Origin: Prinia subflava
Lineage: Eukaryota > Chordata > Aves > Passeriformes > Cisticolidae
Assembly (NCBI RefSeq): GCF_021018805.1
Contig: NC_086259.1
Coordinates: 16,387,501 to 16,451,500, forward strand
Length of the DNA: 64,000 bases
Direction of reading: 5' to 3'
Position numbers and translations under genes: made by a program. The first letter of the stretch is position 1; each line of letters starts with the position of its first letter. Of this stretch, positions 24,546 to 37,200 are shown piece by piece. Below the pieces are notes generated by a model. It was not told the origin of the DNA. It saw only the letters and a program-made list of their open reading frames with translations, and did no database searches.

Positions 24546-25135
24546 AAGGAACAGTCAGGAATTGTGTTTTAACTCAGAACACACTGTATTCAGTGAAAAG
24601 GTCTTACATGTTCATCAAACAAAAACCCTGTAAGGATCCCCTGGAATGTCTGACCCTGCTCGGGACATGGAGCTGCCATGGCAGAGACACATTCCCATTT
24701 CTCAGACCTGACTGACCCTTTACAAACACCTACACAGTTATGCTCAGGTGATAAATACAAAGCAGGAAGGAGGAGTGCCCGTGGATGGTTTAATCACTAA
24801 ACAGTCAAAATGAGCAAACTAATCCAATGTATGATTTATCTCCTGTTCACACTCTCAATTATATTGGGAACATTTAGAGACTAGACTAGTGACTCCTTAA
24901 ACTTCTCCAGATAGTTCAGCTGTCTCCCTGTATTTATCCTGACTCCCATCCTTAGAAAACAGACCAAATCACAGTAGATTTATGCATGTCATACCAGGTA
25001 TTACCTTGAAAGGGCACTCTCTCAAATCATATATATGATGAAGTGCTGAGGGCAAGACTTGTATTACCAAAAATCTGTCTTACTTTCCCAGTTCAAGAAA
25101 TATCATTAATTTCAAGAGGAGTATTCATAAGCTAG
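24546..25135. other. Unannotated non-coding stretch
   Basis: No repeat family, motif cluster or supported frame was seen. Confidence 0.45.
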
Positions 25136-25137
25136 GA

Positions 25138-25218
25138 AAGCCAAATTTGGAGCTGGATCTCATTCAAGTTCCCTGGAAGTCAATGGAGACTCTCTCAATG
25201 ATTGTAAAATAAGGGTTG
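25138..25218 (-). repeat. Old dispersed repeat, 'cattgacttcaatgg' family, copy 1
   Basis: The text 'tggaagtcaatggagactct' shares the core of a phrase that I recall as recurring in sauropsid genomes: (c)actgaagtcaatggga...tcccattgacttcagtggg. Related phrases lie at 29.1, 31.8 and 41.05 kb. I do not know the library name of this family. The strand is set relative to the copy at 31.8 kb and is tentative. Confidence 0.45.
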
Positions 25219-26128
25219 GGCTTGTGCCCATGTTTAGCACTGGATATGCATTTTTCCATGGTACATATTTTTCCTATATATAATGCAAATTTTTCTCCTA
25301 TTTTTTTTCCTCCGCTTAGAGTAATATTTGCTGTTAATGAGCATCAAATCCATCTTGGTTTCACCTTACCCTTTTAGTCTCTGCACAAGTACTTTGGCAA
25401 ATTTTCCCCTTAACTGCTACCCAGTGCTCAAGGGAAAAGCAGCCATACTTTGTTCCACTTTTGGACACAAGCTCCATGTCAGGCAAAGCTTCAGGAGAGC
25501 AAAGCCTTTTATTTGTTTGTTTTAAACCATCACAGCTATTGGTCCCCTCGTTCCTATTAGGGCCAATGACAAATCCTCCACTGTCAGTCAGGTCAGTGGA
25601 GCCAGACATGGATGCAGAAGACGTGGGAACAGCAGAGGAAGTAATTTTTCGTTTAAGACTTCTGGTGCAAAGGCCTGTAGGGAAAAGTGCAAGTAAATAT
25701 AATTTTATCTTCAGGGTAGCAATTTATTTATTTGCAGTGCCATTGTGCCTGTATGGTTCAATCATAGACTAGGATCCAGTAATGCCAGGTCTTGTACAAA
25801 TAGATCAAAAAGTGAAGGCCAGCCCTAGAGAACAATCATTTCTCTTATATATTTAGTTTACACACACAAGCAGAAAGAAACACATAATTTATCACCCTGC
25901 TATCTGTATGGACAAGAGTTCAAGCAAACAAGGAGAGAATTGACTAATTCAGCAGCAATATTTCCAAAGAATTTCAGAGTAGCAATTTTAAAAAGAGGGT
26001 TTTAGAACAATGGGGAATATGCTTTAGCCAGATGCAGTCTCTGAATGTCTCATTTAATTGCTGTTCCATTACTGAAATTAATGCCTTGAAGTTCCAGCCA
26101 AGATCCAGCCCAGCTTTTGGCAAATAGG
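25219..26128. other. Unannotated non-coding stretch
   Basis: AT-rich, with short chance frames (103 codons at 25461-25772, no domain). No repeat recognised. Confidence 0.45.
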
Positions 26129-26628
26129 CACGGTGCCTTACCTGCATCACCAGGTAGGACACAGGCTCCACACTGGCACTGTGGGGCTGGAGCAGGTCCA
26201 GGGAAGGCCAGCAGAGCTGGGGAAGGGTCTGGAGCACCAGGAGGGGCTGAGGGAGCTGGGAGGTTCAGCCTGGAGAAAAGGAGGCTCAGGGGAATCTCTT
26301 GCTCCCCAACAGAAGGATGGAGCCAGGTGAGGGTCAGGCTCTGCTCCCAGGGAACAGGGACAGGAGGAGAGGAAATGGCCTCAAGCTGCAACAGGGGAGG
26401 CTTAGATTGGATAATGGAGAAAATTTCTTCCCCAAAAGAGCTGTGAAGCACTGGACCAGGCTGCCCAGGGAAGTGACTGAGTCACCATCCCTGGAGGTAT
26501 TTAAGATACGTAGATGTGGCACTGGGGGACATGGTTTAGTGGGGGCTTGGCAGTGCTGGGCTACAGGTCAGACTTGATGATCTTAAAGGCCATTTTCAAA
26601 CTAAACAATTCCATGAGTCTATGAAATG
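26129..26628 (+). repeat. CR1 LINE 3' end fragment
   Basis: Recognisable CR1 blocks in order are 'ggttcagcctggagaaaagg' then 'aggctcagggg', 'aggaaatggcctcaagctgc' then 'aacaggggaggcttagattg', 'accaggctgcccagggaagt', 'gagtcaccatccctggaggt', 'gatgtggcactgggggacat', and 'ttgatgatcttaaaggccat'. The copy ends with degenerate octamers ('attccatgagtctatga'). The end of ORF2 plus the complete 3' untranslated region are present and the 5' side is truncated. Small deletions break the frame. Parts of the 133-codon minus frame and 109-codon plus frame here are shadows of this element. Confidence 0.92.
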
Positions 26629-29105
26629 GTTACATGACAGGTACAAAATTATCCCCCCACTTCAGCAGTGACTCTTTCCTGAGTAATTCCCCATCTGATG
26701 AGATTAAGGCAACTCCTGCAGGAAGGAAACAGAGAAAAGGGTCGTGAGCTGGCTGCACCTAGGTCCCTGGAGCTCAGAAATATTGGAAATTAGAGTATCA
26801 GTTGTATTTGCTTTACTGCAGTCAGTGTCAATTGGACTTTACAGTTAACTTACACATATTTTTCCTTTGCTCCATCTCTGCCTTATTTTTGGCAATTGTG
26901 TCTGTGTCTTCTATGATTTGTTTAATATCAGTGGAGGGGAAAGAGAGGAAGAGAGATACTTGATCTGATGTGGGAACACATTCTCCTTTGTATCAAAGAG
27001 CCATCTGCTAATTCACAAAATACAAACAAAGTTACTGGATGTGCAAGAACCCCTGTTGGGAAGCCAGGCACAAACAGTGCCTGTACCACGTCAAGGAGCG
27101 CTGTGTTTATTCTGGAATGCACAGCACGCTGAGTTTCTTTTATCTTGGGGTATTTTCCCTTCTTCTCCTCATTTTATTGATCTAAGTTCAGCATACTGAA
27201 TAAACTCTAACAAAATAATAAATACAGAATATTTATAGGGTGCTTTTCCTACTGTAAAAAAAGACTTTTCTAGACAGAAACAGAAATTATGTGGAGCATC
27301 AAGGATTCCACAGGCTGGTGCAGGCAAAGCTGACAGCCCTGCCTCCTCCAACCTGAGTGTTTGAAGCCCCAGTCTCCATTGACTCTCTTTTCTGAGCAGT
27401 TGTATGGCACAAGAGCCAAGTTTGTCCCACAACTCTTTTCATCCTCTCTCTCCTTCCTCTGTGCACCCTGCAGGGCAAGGCACAATGCAACACTCAGGAA
27501 ATATCTCAACCTCGTCCTTTTCCAGTCATTCTGCAACTAAGACATAGGAGAGGAAAAAAAAAAGGAAAAAAAGAGAAGCCAGAGATGCCTCCTGTGCTCC
27601 TAATCTGCAGTGAGCAGAGAGAGGTGCAGCAGTTCCTGTGGTCAGCCAGTTCACTGTGCTCTCACCACAGACTGGGAGAACAAATGTCACCCTCCAGAAG
27701 AGGGACAAAAGAGATCATCCAAAGGGAATTTATATAAAGTGATTCACTCAGCAGTAGTGTATGTTTAGTGTTCAGACCTTCATCTCAATTCCAGCTGGTA
27801 CTGAGGTTTTAAAGCAGCCAGAAATATTTAGGTACCTGCAGACGGACCTGCAATTCAGTTTCCTAAAAACTGGAAGTTTGTGTGGAAAAGATAAGGCTGT
27901 GGACAAAACACAACCAACACAATACTCAGCAAGCAGCCTACTGAATGACCCACTTCTTATAGCTGGACTAAAATGCACTTTAAAATGGAAGCTTTTGGAG
28001 TCGATGTTTTCATACAAATTTAGAATTCGAGTATCTTTCTACGCTGACAGGCCTGAAAGGTAGAGCAGAGACAGCAGGGAGAATAAACTAAACACATCTT
28101 TCTCTCCCTCCTGCCTCAGCTCAGGTGAGAAGAGAAAAAAGAAATCCAAAGAAGTCAGAATCCCCAAGGGAGTGTGTGTAGTGAGAGGAGTCTGGGGCCA
28201 GGCTGCCTTGCTGTGGAGCACTGTGCAGCACAGCACAGCTCTGATCACACACCCACCCACAGCAAAGAGCTGCCCCATTTCTGAACCCAAACCGACTCCC
28301 AGAGGGACAGCAGGGGTTCCTGAGAAGGATGCAAGGTGCCAGCTGCCTGTCTCTGTGTGGAGATGTGCTGTGCCTCCATATCCACTCAAAACTCTCTGTG
28401 CAGTTGTTGATAAGGGTCACTTCCACAGGGACACATCCCCATGAGGAGGCAGCCTGAGGTCACCAGGCCCAGAGCCCACATGGACAGTCCTTGTCCATAA
28501 CAACTGCCTGGCATCAACTTCAAGGCTCTGAGATGGTGACACAAAGCCCTGGAAATCAGAGGATCAAGAAATGCTCCAGTATTCCAGGGTATCCAGTACT
28601 CTGCAGGAATTCTGTTATTTCCGGGACAGTTGCCACAAGCTTGATGTAAAGCTCATCTGACACAGAGTCCTTGCAGGTGCCATTATTGAAAGTGTGAGCT
28701 TGGAACTGGAAAACACTGGCTATGACTCCTACAGACCTGCATGGGAAAGTATTAAAGATGAATTAATTTTAACCAACATCACTTCTTGACTTTTTTTCAT
28801 CATTCCTGCAAATAGATTGTGTAATTCATCACTCAGAAGCTTTTAGTATTTTATATTTTATATTCTTTCTACAATGTAGGACCTAATCACTCAGATTTTC
28901 AGACTATCATGTAACATCTTTTTCCTCGTGAGGGAACTACACAGAGTATTTGAGGCTGGAGCTGCTTTAAATAGTTTCCATTGCTCTGTGTACACAGCCT
29001 GTGGTTTTTCCTTCTTATCCTCCAGCACTTTTCCATTGCAGCCTTCAAACATCACACGGTGCTTTATGCACCTATCAGCTCTCCTATACTGTGGGGTAAA
29101 TTTTA
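26629..29105. other. Unannotated non-coding stretch
   Basis: Contains short A-rich tracts (27555-27575). A GC-richer pocket at 28160-28470 has frames open on both strands (116 codons minus, 90 plus), none with a domain. No repeat family recognised. Confidence 0.42.
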
Positions 29106-29107
29106 GT

Positions 29108-29182
29108 TTCTCTCATGTTGGCCTAATCCCACTAAAGCCAGATGGATTGCCTGGGTTTATCTGAGATCAGAAGACAGCCTCA
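29108..29182 (+). repeat. Old dispersed repeat, same family, copy 2
   Basis: The phrase 'aatcccactaaagccagatg' then 'gattgcctgggtttatctga' and 'gatcagaa' follows a sauropsid dispersed phrase that I recall as cactgaagtcaatgga...gggttta.ctgagatcagaatc. It is strongly decayed. Family name unknown to me. Confidence 0.45.
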
Positions 29183-31145
29183 AGTTGGGCTGAGCTACAT
29201 AAGTGTTTGGAAGGACCAATTATGTTCTGCAGGGAAAGACAAGGGTTTCAGAATTTAGACTGACATGGGAGTTAATATTCCCTGCACAAGGACATGCTAA
29301 GTACTGTTGCTGCTTGGCCTTGGGAGATATTTTTGATGAAAATGCAATTTTTTTTTCCATTGGAGAATGCAAAATTGCTGATCATTTAGAGTTTTCAATA
29401 AATAAAGTCAACAGTGCATCCAATATCATTAGCAATAAAGAGAGTGTTCTTTATGGGTAGTAGCAATGTATTACAGCAGAATATCCAGATGCTACCAGTG
29501 ATGATAGATTAAATAGATAAGAAGAGAGGAAAGAAATAAAATTCAACTCAAGCTTTTAGTGCAGCAGCGATGAACTAAAATTCTTATTCTCTTCTTGTCC
29601 CAAACGACTTGGCACTGCTTGGGCTCTCAAACAACTGTCATATTTCACACCAGAAATGGTGCATTCCTGTTTAAGTTTGTGTTTTAAATTCAGTTTTGTA
29701 AAGCATTGTGGGATTTTCCAGACTGAAAGGCATCATATATAAATTTAAAATATTATTATTATTTCAGCATTATTTATGGCTACCATCTGTTCCTAACTCT
29801 GTTACTGTCTCTTCTTTTTAATGTTCTTATCGCCTTGCTTATTACTTGCTAAATTGGTCAGAATTCAGCTCAAGCTATCTTTGAGTTATATGTTCACCTC
29901 AATGAGTGCCTGCCAAGAATGATATTTATGGTGTATCTTGCATTGATTTTAGAATTTCTGAAAGTAATAAAGCAGTGAATGAGGTTCCTTTCTTATCACA
30001 AATTAGAATCTGTCATATTAATAGAGTAATATAATCCTGTCATCACTTCCATTTGTTTCTTTCATCAGGCTGAGAGGAAGGAGAGGTTAACTTCACGTCC
30101 ATTTAGGCTGCTGGTTTAGAAGGCCTGGAGGAAGCTGCTGGTTTCTTTTTAAAATCCTCAGGAGTAATCATTCCAAACCTGATTCTCCTACTCCTTTGTG
30201 TAAAACAGCCTCCCTCACTCTAGAAGCCACACTGCTGGCACCCACAGGGCCCCTCGGGGCTGGGCACTGCTCTGTGCAGCACAGGGACATGACCGAGCTC
30301 TTCATCACCTGCAGGGACAATGCTGAGGGTGAAAGATGGGCAGGGGAAGAGCCTGTGCCCACAGCCTGCTGTGGCAGGTGGGATACACTGCACATCTGCC
30401 AGGATACAACATCTGGAGTGTGGGCAGGTCGTGCACATCCCACCTCCGCTCTCCATGGAATTACAGCTGTGCTCTGGCTATGTGTGCAAAGCACAGAGCA
30501 TTTCCCTCATTCCTGGGAGGGTGACACTGCCACACCACCACAGTTCTGCCTACAGTTACTGTTTACTCCATATTTACTCTTTTAGAAGCTGTCCAAAGCA
30601 TAAACCTTCACATGAGCTGCTGTCACGCCATCTTTCACAAGCTTCATTCAAACAATAATGAACAATTCAGGGAAAAAGTCTTGGAATAGGATTTGTGAGG
30701 TTTTATGAGAAACTATGCAGCAGAATCACTGAATAAACTGCTACCCTCACCAGCAGCCATTGCCACACTACAACTGCCTGCAATTTTTATTTTCTTGGGT
30801 TCAACTTCATACCCCTACTTTCCTTTTTCTTCTTGCTTCCTCTTGGCTGACATATTATGTAGCTGCTGAAATGATCCTCCAGCCAGGAATGCTGGATGAG
30901 CAGCTGCCTGTGGCTTGGTGCCAGCACTGCACTGGAAGCTGGAAAGGAGCACGGGCTGGCTTTGCCCCTGTGTGTCCTTCCAGACAGATGAAAACCCAGA
31001 GTTCCTCGCTGGAGATGCTGATCTGGGAGCCCAAGCTTTGCTGCCATCACCCCTGGGGACACCTCCGTGTTTTCAAGGGGCTGAGGATGCCAAACTGAGC
31101 TTCCCACTTCTCTGGCTGGGTTTGGAGAATGCCAGGCTGAGATCT
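29183..31145. other. Unannotated non-coding stretch
   Basis: The GC-richer pockets at 30190-30530 and 30870-31130 open overlapping frames up to 137 codons on both strands. This is the pattern expected of chance frames in such DNA. No domain, repeat or RNA gene was recognised. Confidence 0.42.
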
Positions 31146-31149
31146 GCGA

Positions 31150-31480
31150 GGCATCAATTACAATCCTGACTGCATCTCTCAAAATAAATGTTTTGTGCAT
31201 TTTTGTAGCAGATCATCCAATAATAGCACATAGCTCCAGCAACTAATGGAGCACGAGTCTGCTTCCAATGTGTCAGATAATAATTGTGCTGTAACACCAC
31301 AGTGCATACATGAATAAATACAATTCCAAATTCAATGAGATATTTTCCTTCTGCTGCTCCTCCTGCTGCAAATGAATACACCAGCAATTAATTACCGTGC
31401 TCAGCAACTCCCTGCAGCAATTGTGTAATAGAATAATTTTCAGTCCCTTGTCTCGTAACCTTTGAGATAAGTTTCATGGG
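31150..31480. promoter_or_regulatory. Candidate conserved non-coding element
   Basis: High-complexity AT-rich block with dense homeodomain-type cores (AATTAATTA at 31386-31394, 'tcaattac' near 31155, 'gataataattg' near 31276), a ctgctgctcctcctgctg segment, and no repeat signature. It lies just downstream of a GC-richer pocket. Assignment rests on texture and motif density only. Confidence 0.33.
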
Positions 31481-31762
31481 TCTGGAATGGCAAGCATAAA
31501 AATATATGGGTTTGTTCATTTAGTGTTTGTAAATGTTACAGCTCTCAGATACCAGCCATAACTTCCTACAAGTCCTACTCCACTGCTTATAAATCCTGCA
31601 GTACATTTGGTTATTAGGATCATTTGAGCTCACAACTGAAAGTAAGGAATCTTCCTCAATCAGAGATATTTGAGTGTTACTTTTTATGGTAAAACTTATT
31701 TATATTTATATTACTAATATTTTAGAAATTGATATTGGTTCTTACTAGCTGTCAACCATTTA
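31481..31762. other. Unannotated AT-rich spacer
   Basis: AT-rich sequence with short TTTAT runs near 31696-31725. No feature recognised. Confidence 0.45.
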
Positions 31763-31764
31763 AG

Positions 31765-31860
31765 TGGTTAAGGCTACACCAGTGTATTCCAGCCCTATAA
31801 AGTCACTGGAAGTTCTGCCACTGATTTCAGTGGAGCCAGGAAAGTCACTATTGTTTATCA
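31765..31860 (+). repeat. Old dispersed repeat, same family, copy 3
   Basis: The text 'aagtcactggaagttctgcc' then 'actgatttcagtggagccag' contains both arms of the family core (ca.tgaagt.../...acttcagtg), so it can form an imperfect hairpin. 'ggctacaccagtgta' just upstream is also typical of the phrase as I recall it. Copy boundaries are approximate. Confidence 0.5.
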
Positions 31861-32482
31861 CTGAAAAAAAAATAAAGAATTTAAAGTAATATCCTATCAT
31901 CACACCTCTGCTCTTTTAAACAATTATTTTTAGGCTGCACCACTGAAATTTTCTGAGCTCTTCAGACATTGTGAAAGGACTTCCACATCGAGAAAACCAC
32001 AATGCTATTTCCTGATCCTATTTTGCAAACGTTTAAAGTCCAGTGAGGTCACGTGCCTGGAGCTGACAGCACGGCCCAGGATGAACACTGAGCAGAGACT
32101 CTGGAGGTGATGAAATGCAATGCAACCCTGCAAGTGTCCTGATGACAGTATTATCTATGTTGCACAGATGGCTCAGAAAAAGTCAGCTTTCCCTGGTTCT
32201 CCTGGGCAAAAGCAAGTCCAAGAGGGGAAAGCATAAGAATTGGGAAAAATAGGTAGGGGGAGCAATTTTTGGAGAAATCCAAGCTTTCTGAATCTGAAAT
32301 TAGTCCATAGATACTTGGGGAAATTATTTTCCAGGCTGAATGAGCAGCAAAAGCAGAAGTGACAAAGCTGAAAAATAAACCTCCTGAATCTTGCAGGTTT
32401 CAGCCAGGAATAGTACCAGATATGCAACATACCAAGAAAAATTAATATGAAAAAAGAAACCTGAGCTTTCCAACTGGAAATA
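31861..32482. other. Unannotated non-coding stretch
   Basis: An A9 run at 31865-31873, otherwise high-complexity sequence with a 131-codon minus frame (32173-32568) rich in Phe and Leu and without a domain. That frame also runs through the MIR-like element, which argues against it being coding. Confidence 0.42.
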
Positions 32483-32555
32483 CAGCATAGCCCTGTGGTT
32501 AGAGAAATGGACTCAATTCTGTTTCTGCTACTGCTGGGCTGTACAACCAGAGCTG
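32483..32555 (+). repeat. MIR-like SINE fragment (tRNA-derived head and core)
   Basis: 'tacagcatagccctgtggtt' then 'agagaaatggactc', followed by 'aattctgtttctgctactgc' and 'tgggctgtacaacc', follows the MIR head. As I recall it, that consensus is acagtatagcatagtggtta.gagca.ggactc...attctggctctgcca.ttgctggctgtgtgacc. The A and B box regions of the ancestral tRNA lie in this part. About 20 bases appear deleted between 'ggactc' and 'aattctg'. MIR elements are ancient amniote SINEs and this copy is inert. Confidence 0.62.
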
Positions 32556-34144
32556 TCTTTAATGTCATCCTTCAAGACCGCAACTCTCTCCTAGATGTGT
32601 AGTGAAAATGAAAGGCTTTGCAAACAAACTATTAAAAAATAATTAATTCCAAAAGTCCTAAGGTGCCCCTTAAGCCAAAGCATCAAGAATAGCATTACCA
32701 AGAGTTAAAACTAGTCATAAAGCATTTTTAAGACTCAAATGCTAATAAAAATAGAGTAAAATTATGAAATTATAATAATTTATGAAAATAAAATTAGCAA
32801 ATATGTTTCCTAAGTTCTATCTAGCTTTGTTCCTCACATCTCTGCTCAATGAATATTCACATAGTGCTGATTAATTTATTAAAGCTGAACTCAAGGCTAC
32901 ACAGGACACATACTGAACTCTGATGTTCTTTCTCTAAGGATGTCTTTTATTGGGTTATTTCAAACTGTTAGGTATCCCAAAAATGAGAGAAAAACTGAAT
33001 TTCCCTCATACTGAAGAGTCTTTGGCTTAATAATTTCTAATAAAAATGCTGACAATGATTTGGGTTAGATCCAACCATATCCTTAAAGTGCATGCAGTGA
33101 CTGGAGACACTTCTGGACCTGGGATTTGCTTCTGCTGAGGGATGGACACAATCCCTCCACACCACTGGGCAGATTTCCTGATCCACTGTGCAATGGCATC
33201 TCTAGTTGGCATCTCCCAATTTCACAGTGGGATTTCTCCCATGGTCTTGATCTCTGTAGGTGCCTACAGTGGCTGATATCTGCCTTTGAGGGATTGATCA
33301 GTCTTGACTCCCAATTTTGTGCATATTCTGCTGAGGACAAGAGCCAGCCCCACACACCAGTGACTGACTGGCCAGCACCACATCCTCCTGATGACTTCAC
33401 TGCTGCTGTCTGGAGAACACCCAGCATGGAAGGGGCAGTCCTTTATCTCTGCAGTTATTCACTGATCTTCATTTATAACCCTTCCAGAGAGGCCTTATCA
33501 CCCACTCTCGATGCACAGGGCACCCCAGGGCAGCCACTCCCCAGAGCAACTCAGATAAAGTCCTGGTTATTGTTTCTCTCCAGTCTGTCCAAAGCACCAG
33601 ACTGCAGCAGACTGGGGCTGTGCTGCCAGTCCAAAATACAGAGAGGTTCAAAACTTGTCTCCAGCTGTCATCTGTCTAATCAAATCAGCTCTCCACTTTA
33701 AAAAAACAGGTATATAACTGCTGCTCTCCTTTTTGTACCTAAATCCTCAAATTCATGTTCTTATTGTGGAGATTCAGTCCATGGAGTCAGGAAGATTAAA
33801 AAAAGTAAAAGGAAGAAAAAAGAAAGAAGATTTTTGCACATCACATCAAAAAGCAATCCTTCAGCGACACATGGTTTGAGAAAGGTTTCATTCAATGTTA
33901 GTGCATTACTAACCACTTTTCCATGCTGCCCCAGCCTCTGGAAACAATTGAAACCTGAGAAAACACAGGGGATATGTTCTCATTTTCTGTTATATTTTCT
34001 TAATAGGATAGCAGGTGAGTCAGAGTTGAGACTTCATTTGTGCAGGAAGTCTATGGATCCAACTTTAATCATCTACAAATAACAGTAAGGCAGAATATCA
34101 GAAAGGAAATAACTGTAGGGTTGATTATCAAGAGATCCCATATT
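32556..34144. other. Unannotated non-coding stretch
   Basis: AT-rich up to about 33050, then GC-richer to 33700 with frames of 191 codons (33126-33701 plus) and 114 codons (33083-33427 minus) over the same DNA and no domain. A purine-rich tract lies at 33795-33831. No repeat family recognised. Confidence 0.4.
33795..33831 (+). repeat. A/G-rich purine tract
   Basis: Nearly pure A and G with scattered thymines. Low-complexity sequence with no recognisable body beside it. Confidence 0.6.
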
Positions 34145-34250
34145 TCTGTACATCTCCATGCAACCTTAATTCCTTCATTTGGTCTCCTCATCCATATAGA
34201 TGGTAACAGATCACAGAAACATTGTAGGGATTAATTATTTAATGTCCTTA
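34145..34250 (+). repeat. MIR/L3-like fragment (core to 3' part), weak
   Basis: 'ggtctcctcatccatataga' then 'tggtaacagatc' and 'cattgtagggattaatta' parallels the MIR 3' phrase (cctcatctgtaaaatgg.....tgttgtgaggattaaatga). It is heavily diverged, and the call depends on a remembered consensus. Confidence 0.38.
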
Positions 34251-37200
34251 CTTTGCCTTTGAAAATGAAAAGCTCTCCATGCCCATCAGTTTAGGTGGGT
34301 GTCCAAAGGGATTTACAGAAGTACTTAAGCAGGTTAAATGCCTGTGTCCCACTGACTCTCAAAGACTTTCTATAAACCTGACAATATAAATGGAGTAGCA
34401 ATAAAGGAGAATGCTGTGCTCCCCTCTCTGCACTGGTCAGGAACTGGAACAGTCATGTTCTAATGGCTACAGCTTAGTCACAGGCAGCCTCTTTGCTCCT
34501 GGCTGACACACTGATCTGAACTTGGGGACCTATCTGTTCAATGTCTTCCAGCCCTCAAACCAATCCCTAAAATCAACAGGAAGCTTAAACCCTTCAGGTG
34601 CAGGCAGGGTTTGTTTCCTGAGTGAGAACGACTGCTTAACCCAGTGCTGGGCACCCACAGAATGGTCACATCCAGTGACAGTAACTGGTGGAGAGGGACA
34701 CCGTGCCAGGTGCTCTGCTGGAGCTGCCCCTTGTTTGAATCTTCTTGGATTATCTGTTCCTCTGACATAAGTGGCATGTACAGATGCCAACATGCAGGAC
34801 TCCTCCCAAACCACAGCCAGAAATTAAATGATCACAGAGGCTTCCTAACTGCATAAAGCTGCTGTTGCAACAGGTTGCATTTCTTCTATTAAATTCTAAT
34901 TAAGACATTGTTTCTGAGTTGCTTTCCCCATCAGCTCAGAGACCTTGCAAGGAGGGTTCAGAAATAACAAAACGAGGCAAGTTCTTCCAGTCAGTACAGC
35001 TGATCAGCCAAGTGGTCTGGTCTAAAATGACCAAAGGTGTGTGTGAAGACTGAACAGACACAGCTCCCACCAAATATTTTAAGTACAAATACAGGTGCCC
35101 ACTCTTCCTTGGGCACATTTTGCAGTTCTGCATTGAACTGTACATAATGTGGTAATTTTGGGCCACCTGCACCCAAGTGACCTGGTGTCACGTGTCTAAC
35201 ATAATCCCTACCCCTGGATGGAACAGAGGATGGACCCTATCAGCAGTTAGGAGTTAGAAACCTGGTTTTGTCCTCAAAGACTCAAAGTGAAGGATAAAAA
35301 GAAGAGGTTTAAATTATTTTGAAATGAACTAGATAAATTGTCTAGTGCAGAATGCAGCAACTGCTTTGCTCTCTGGTAGACTCTGCATCTTACCAGGAGC
35401 AGAAAATGGTAGAGCTCAGGGTTTTTTCCCTTGGTAATTGTATGTATCCAGGTGGAACTCGAATTTTACAAGCCTTCAAGTCCAAATTGTCTTAGGAGCT
35501 GCCTGTTTAAAAGAACACATTTCTCTTTGCACATTTCGGTCAGCACTGCAATCAAGGGAGCCACATATGCTGGATCCTGTTCAACTTAATAGATAGAAAC
35601 TTGGCAGTCTAGTGTTCTCCATATGGGGATTTCAGCTGTAGAAAAGCTTCTGCCTTTGCTATAAAATGGACTGGGGATTGTTCCCTTCCAGAGGAAGCTG
35701 CCTCTTCATCTAGATGGTTGAGAAGAACTGGATTCAAAAGCAAGCTGGCTCTACACGTGGAATTAAGCACAAGTTAAAAAACAAACACCCAACATGCTGG
35801 CTCTCAAAGGGTGCTTGGGATGTTCCCCTGAAATTTTTCCATTTTTCCTTTGCTTTATTTTTACTTTAAGTTTTATCAAGAGCACCCAGGGAAATAGATT
35901 GTCACATCCATCAAATATAACTGGTAATGAATAAATGTGTCTTTCCAGTCAATGAAGGAACTGTAAAGGTTCAGAGTATTGTTGGAAGATTCAACAATCT
36001 AATAAAAACCCCAGAAGTTATTTCACCAAACCAAATCATACTGGGATAAATGTACAAATACATTTTCTCAATATGGTGCAGGTATAATGCCTCCATTGCA
36101 CACCCTTCTGTACAACTTCCTTTCCCATAAAATCCAAGAAGTTTAGCTTGAAATAATTAATTTCTGCAAGTGAAGCCTAACATTTCCATAGCTGCCAAAG
36201 GGAAAGCAAAGAACAATTGTAAGGACAGGAAAAAAAACCTCACAATGAGATTGCTGGGAATAATTCCAATAGCATGAAATTAATGTAAATCACAAATAGC
36301 TCCTGTGAAGCTAAAGTAAGAATCTGTGAGAACCAAGAATCAAGTCCAATAAGTATGAATCAGTGAGTAAAGAAAAACAAAAGCATTACCACAACAGAGA
36401 GATTTAATAACATAGTAAATTAATATTAACACTGAATAATCGCTGATGGAATAAATACTTCCCCAGCAATATTCAAGTCATATGGTGGTACTTTCTTGCT
36501 GGAATGGTATAAATCATAATGATTATCTTGTATCAGCAAATCTTATGGAAGCTACACAACCCAAATGGATCCCACTGCAGCTTTCAGAAGATGCCTCTTT
36601 CTGGGCTGGGTTACCTGGAACAGTGGAAAGCAGACACAAAGAAACCTATCTAGACTCTCCTAACTCTCCTACTCCATCACCCTAAACCTGTGCAAGTCTC
36701 TTTTCTTGAATGGTTGTTTTGTGGCAGCTTCTCAAGGAAGAATGGCCAGGGCCCAACGTGGATTACAAACAATTACAATTGTTTCTCTGCTGCTTTTACA
36801 TAATTGATATAATTAATGGTTTCAGGCTCAAAATTAATAAAAACCACATGGAACTCATTGGAGGATTTGTTCTTCATGATATGGGCTCATTAAAAGAACT
36901 GAAACTATTACCCTTAAATAGTTTATTTCAGACACTGGTTCACTCTTTGAAGGTGTTTGTGGCTTTGCAGCATAGGTTGGGATGAATTAAAATATACAGG
37001 ATCTTCTGAGGTCATTCCTGTGTTTTCCCAGGAACCCTGTTTTGGTGAGGCATTGGCTTTTGTTGTCTAAATGGGCTCAGATACATCATTCTTACTACCA
37101 AGCCTTATTTAATTCATTTACTAGGTCATTCCTTGGGATAATATATGCAAATTGTACATATTAAGAGTGATATGAATTACATCAAGCATTGCCATTTATG

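Noticed and set aside
33126..33701. 191-codon plus-strand frame
   Set aside because: Overlaps a 114-codon minus-strand frame, has no domain and has a chance-like composition.
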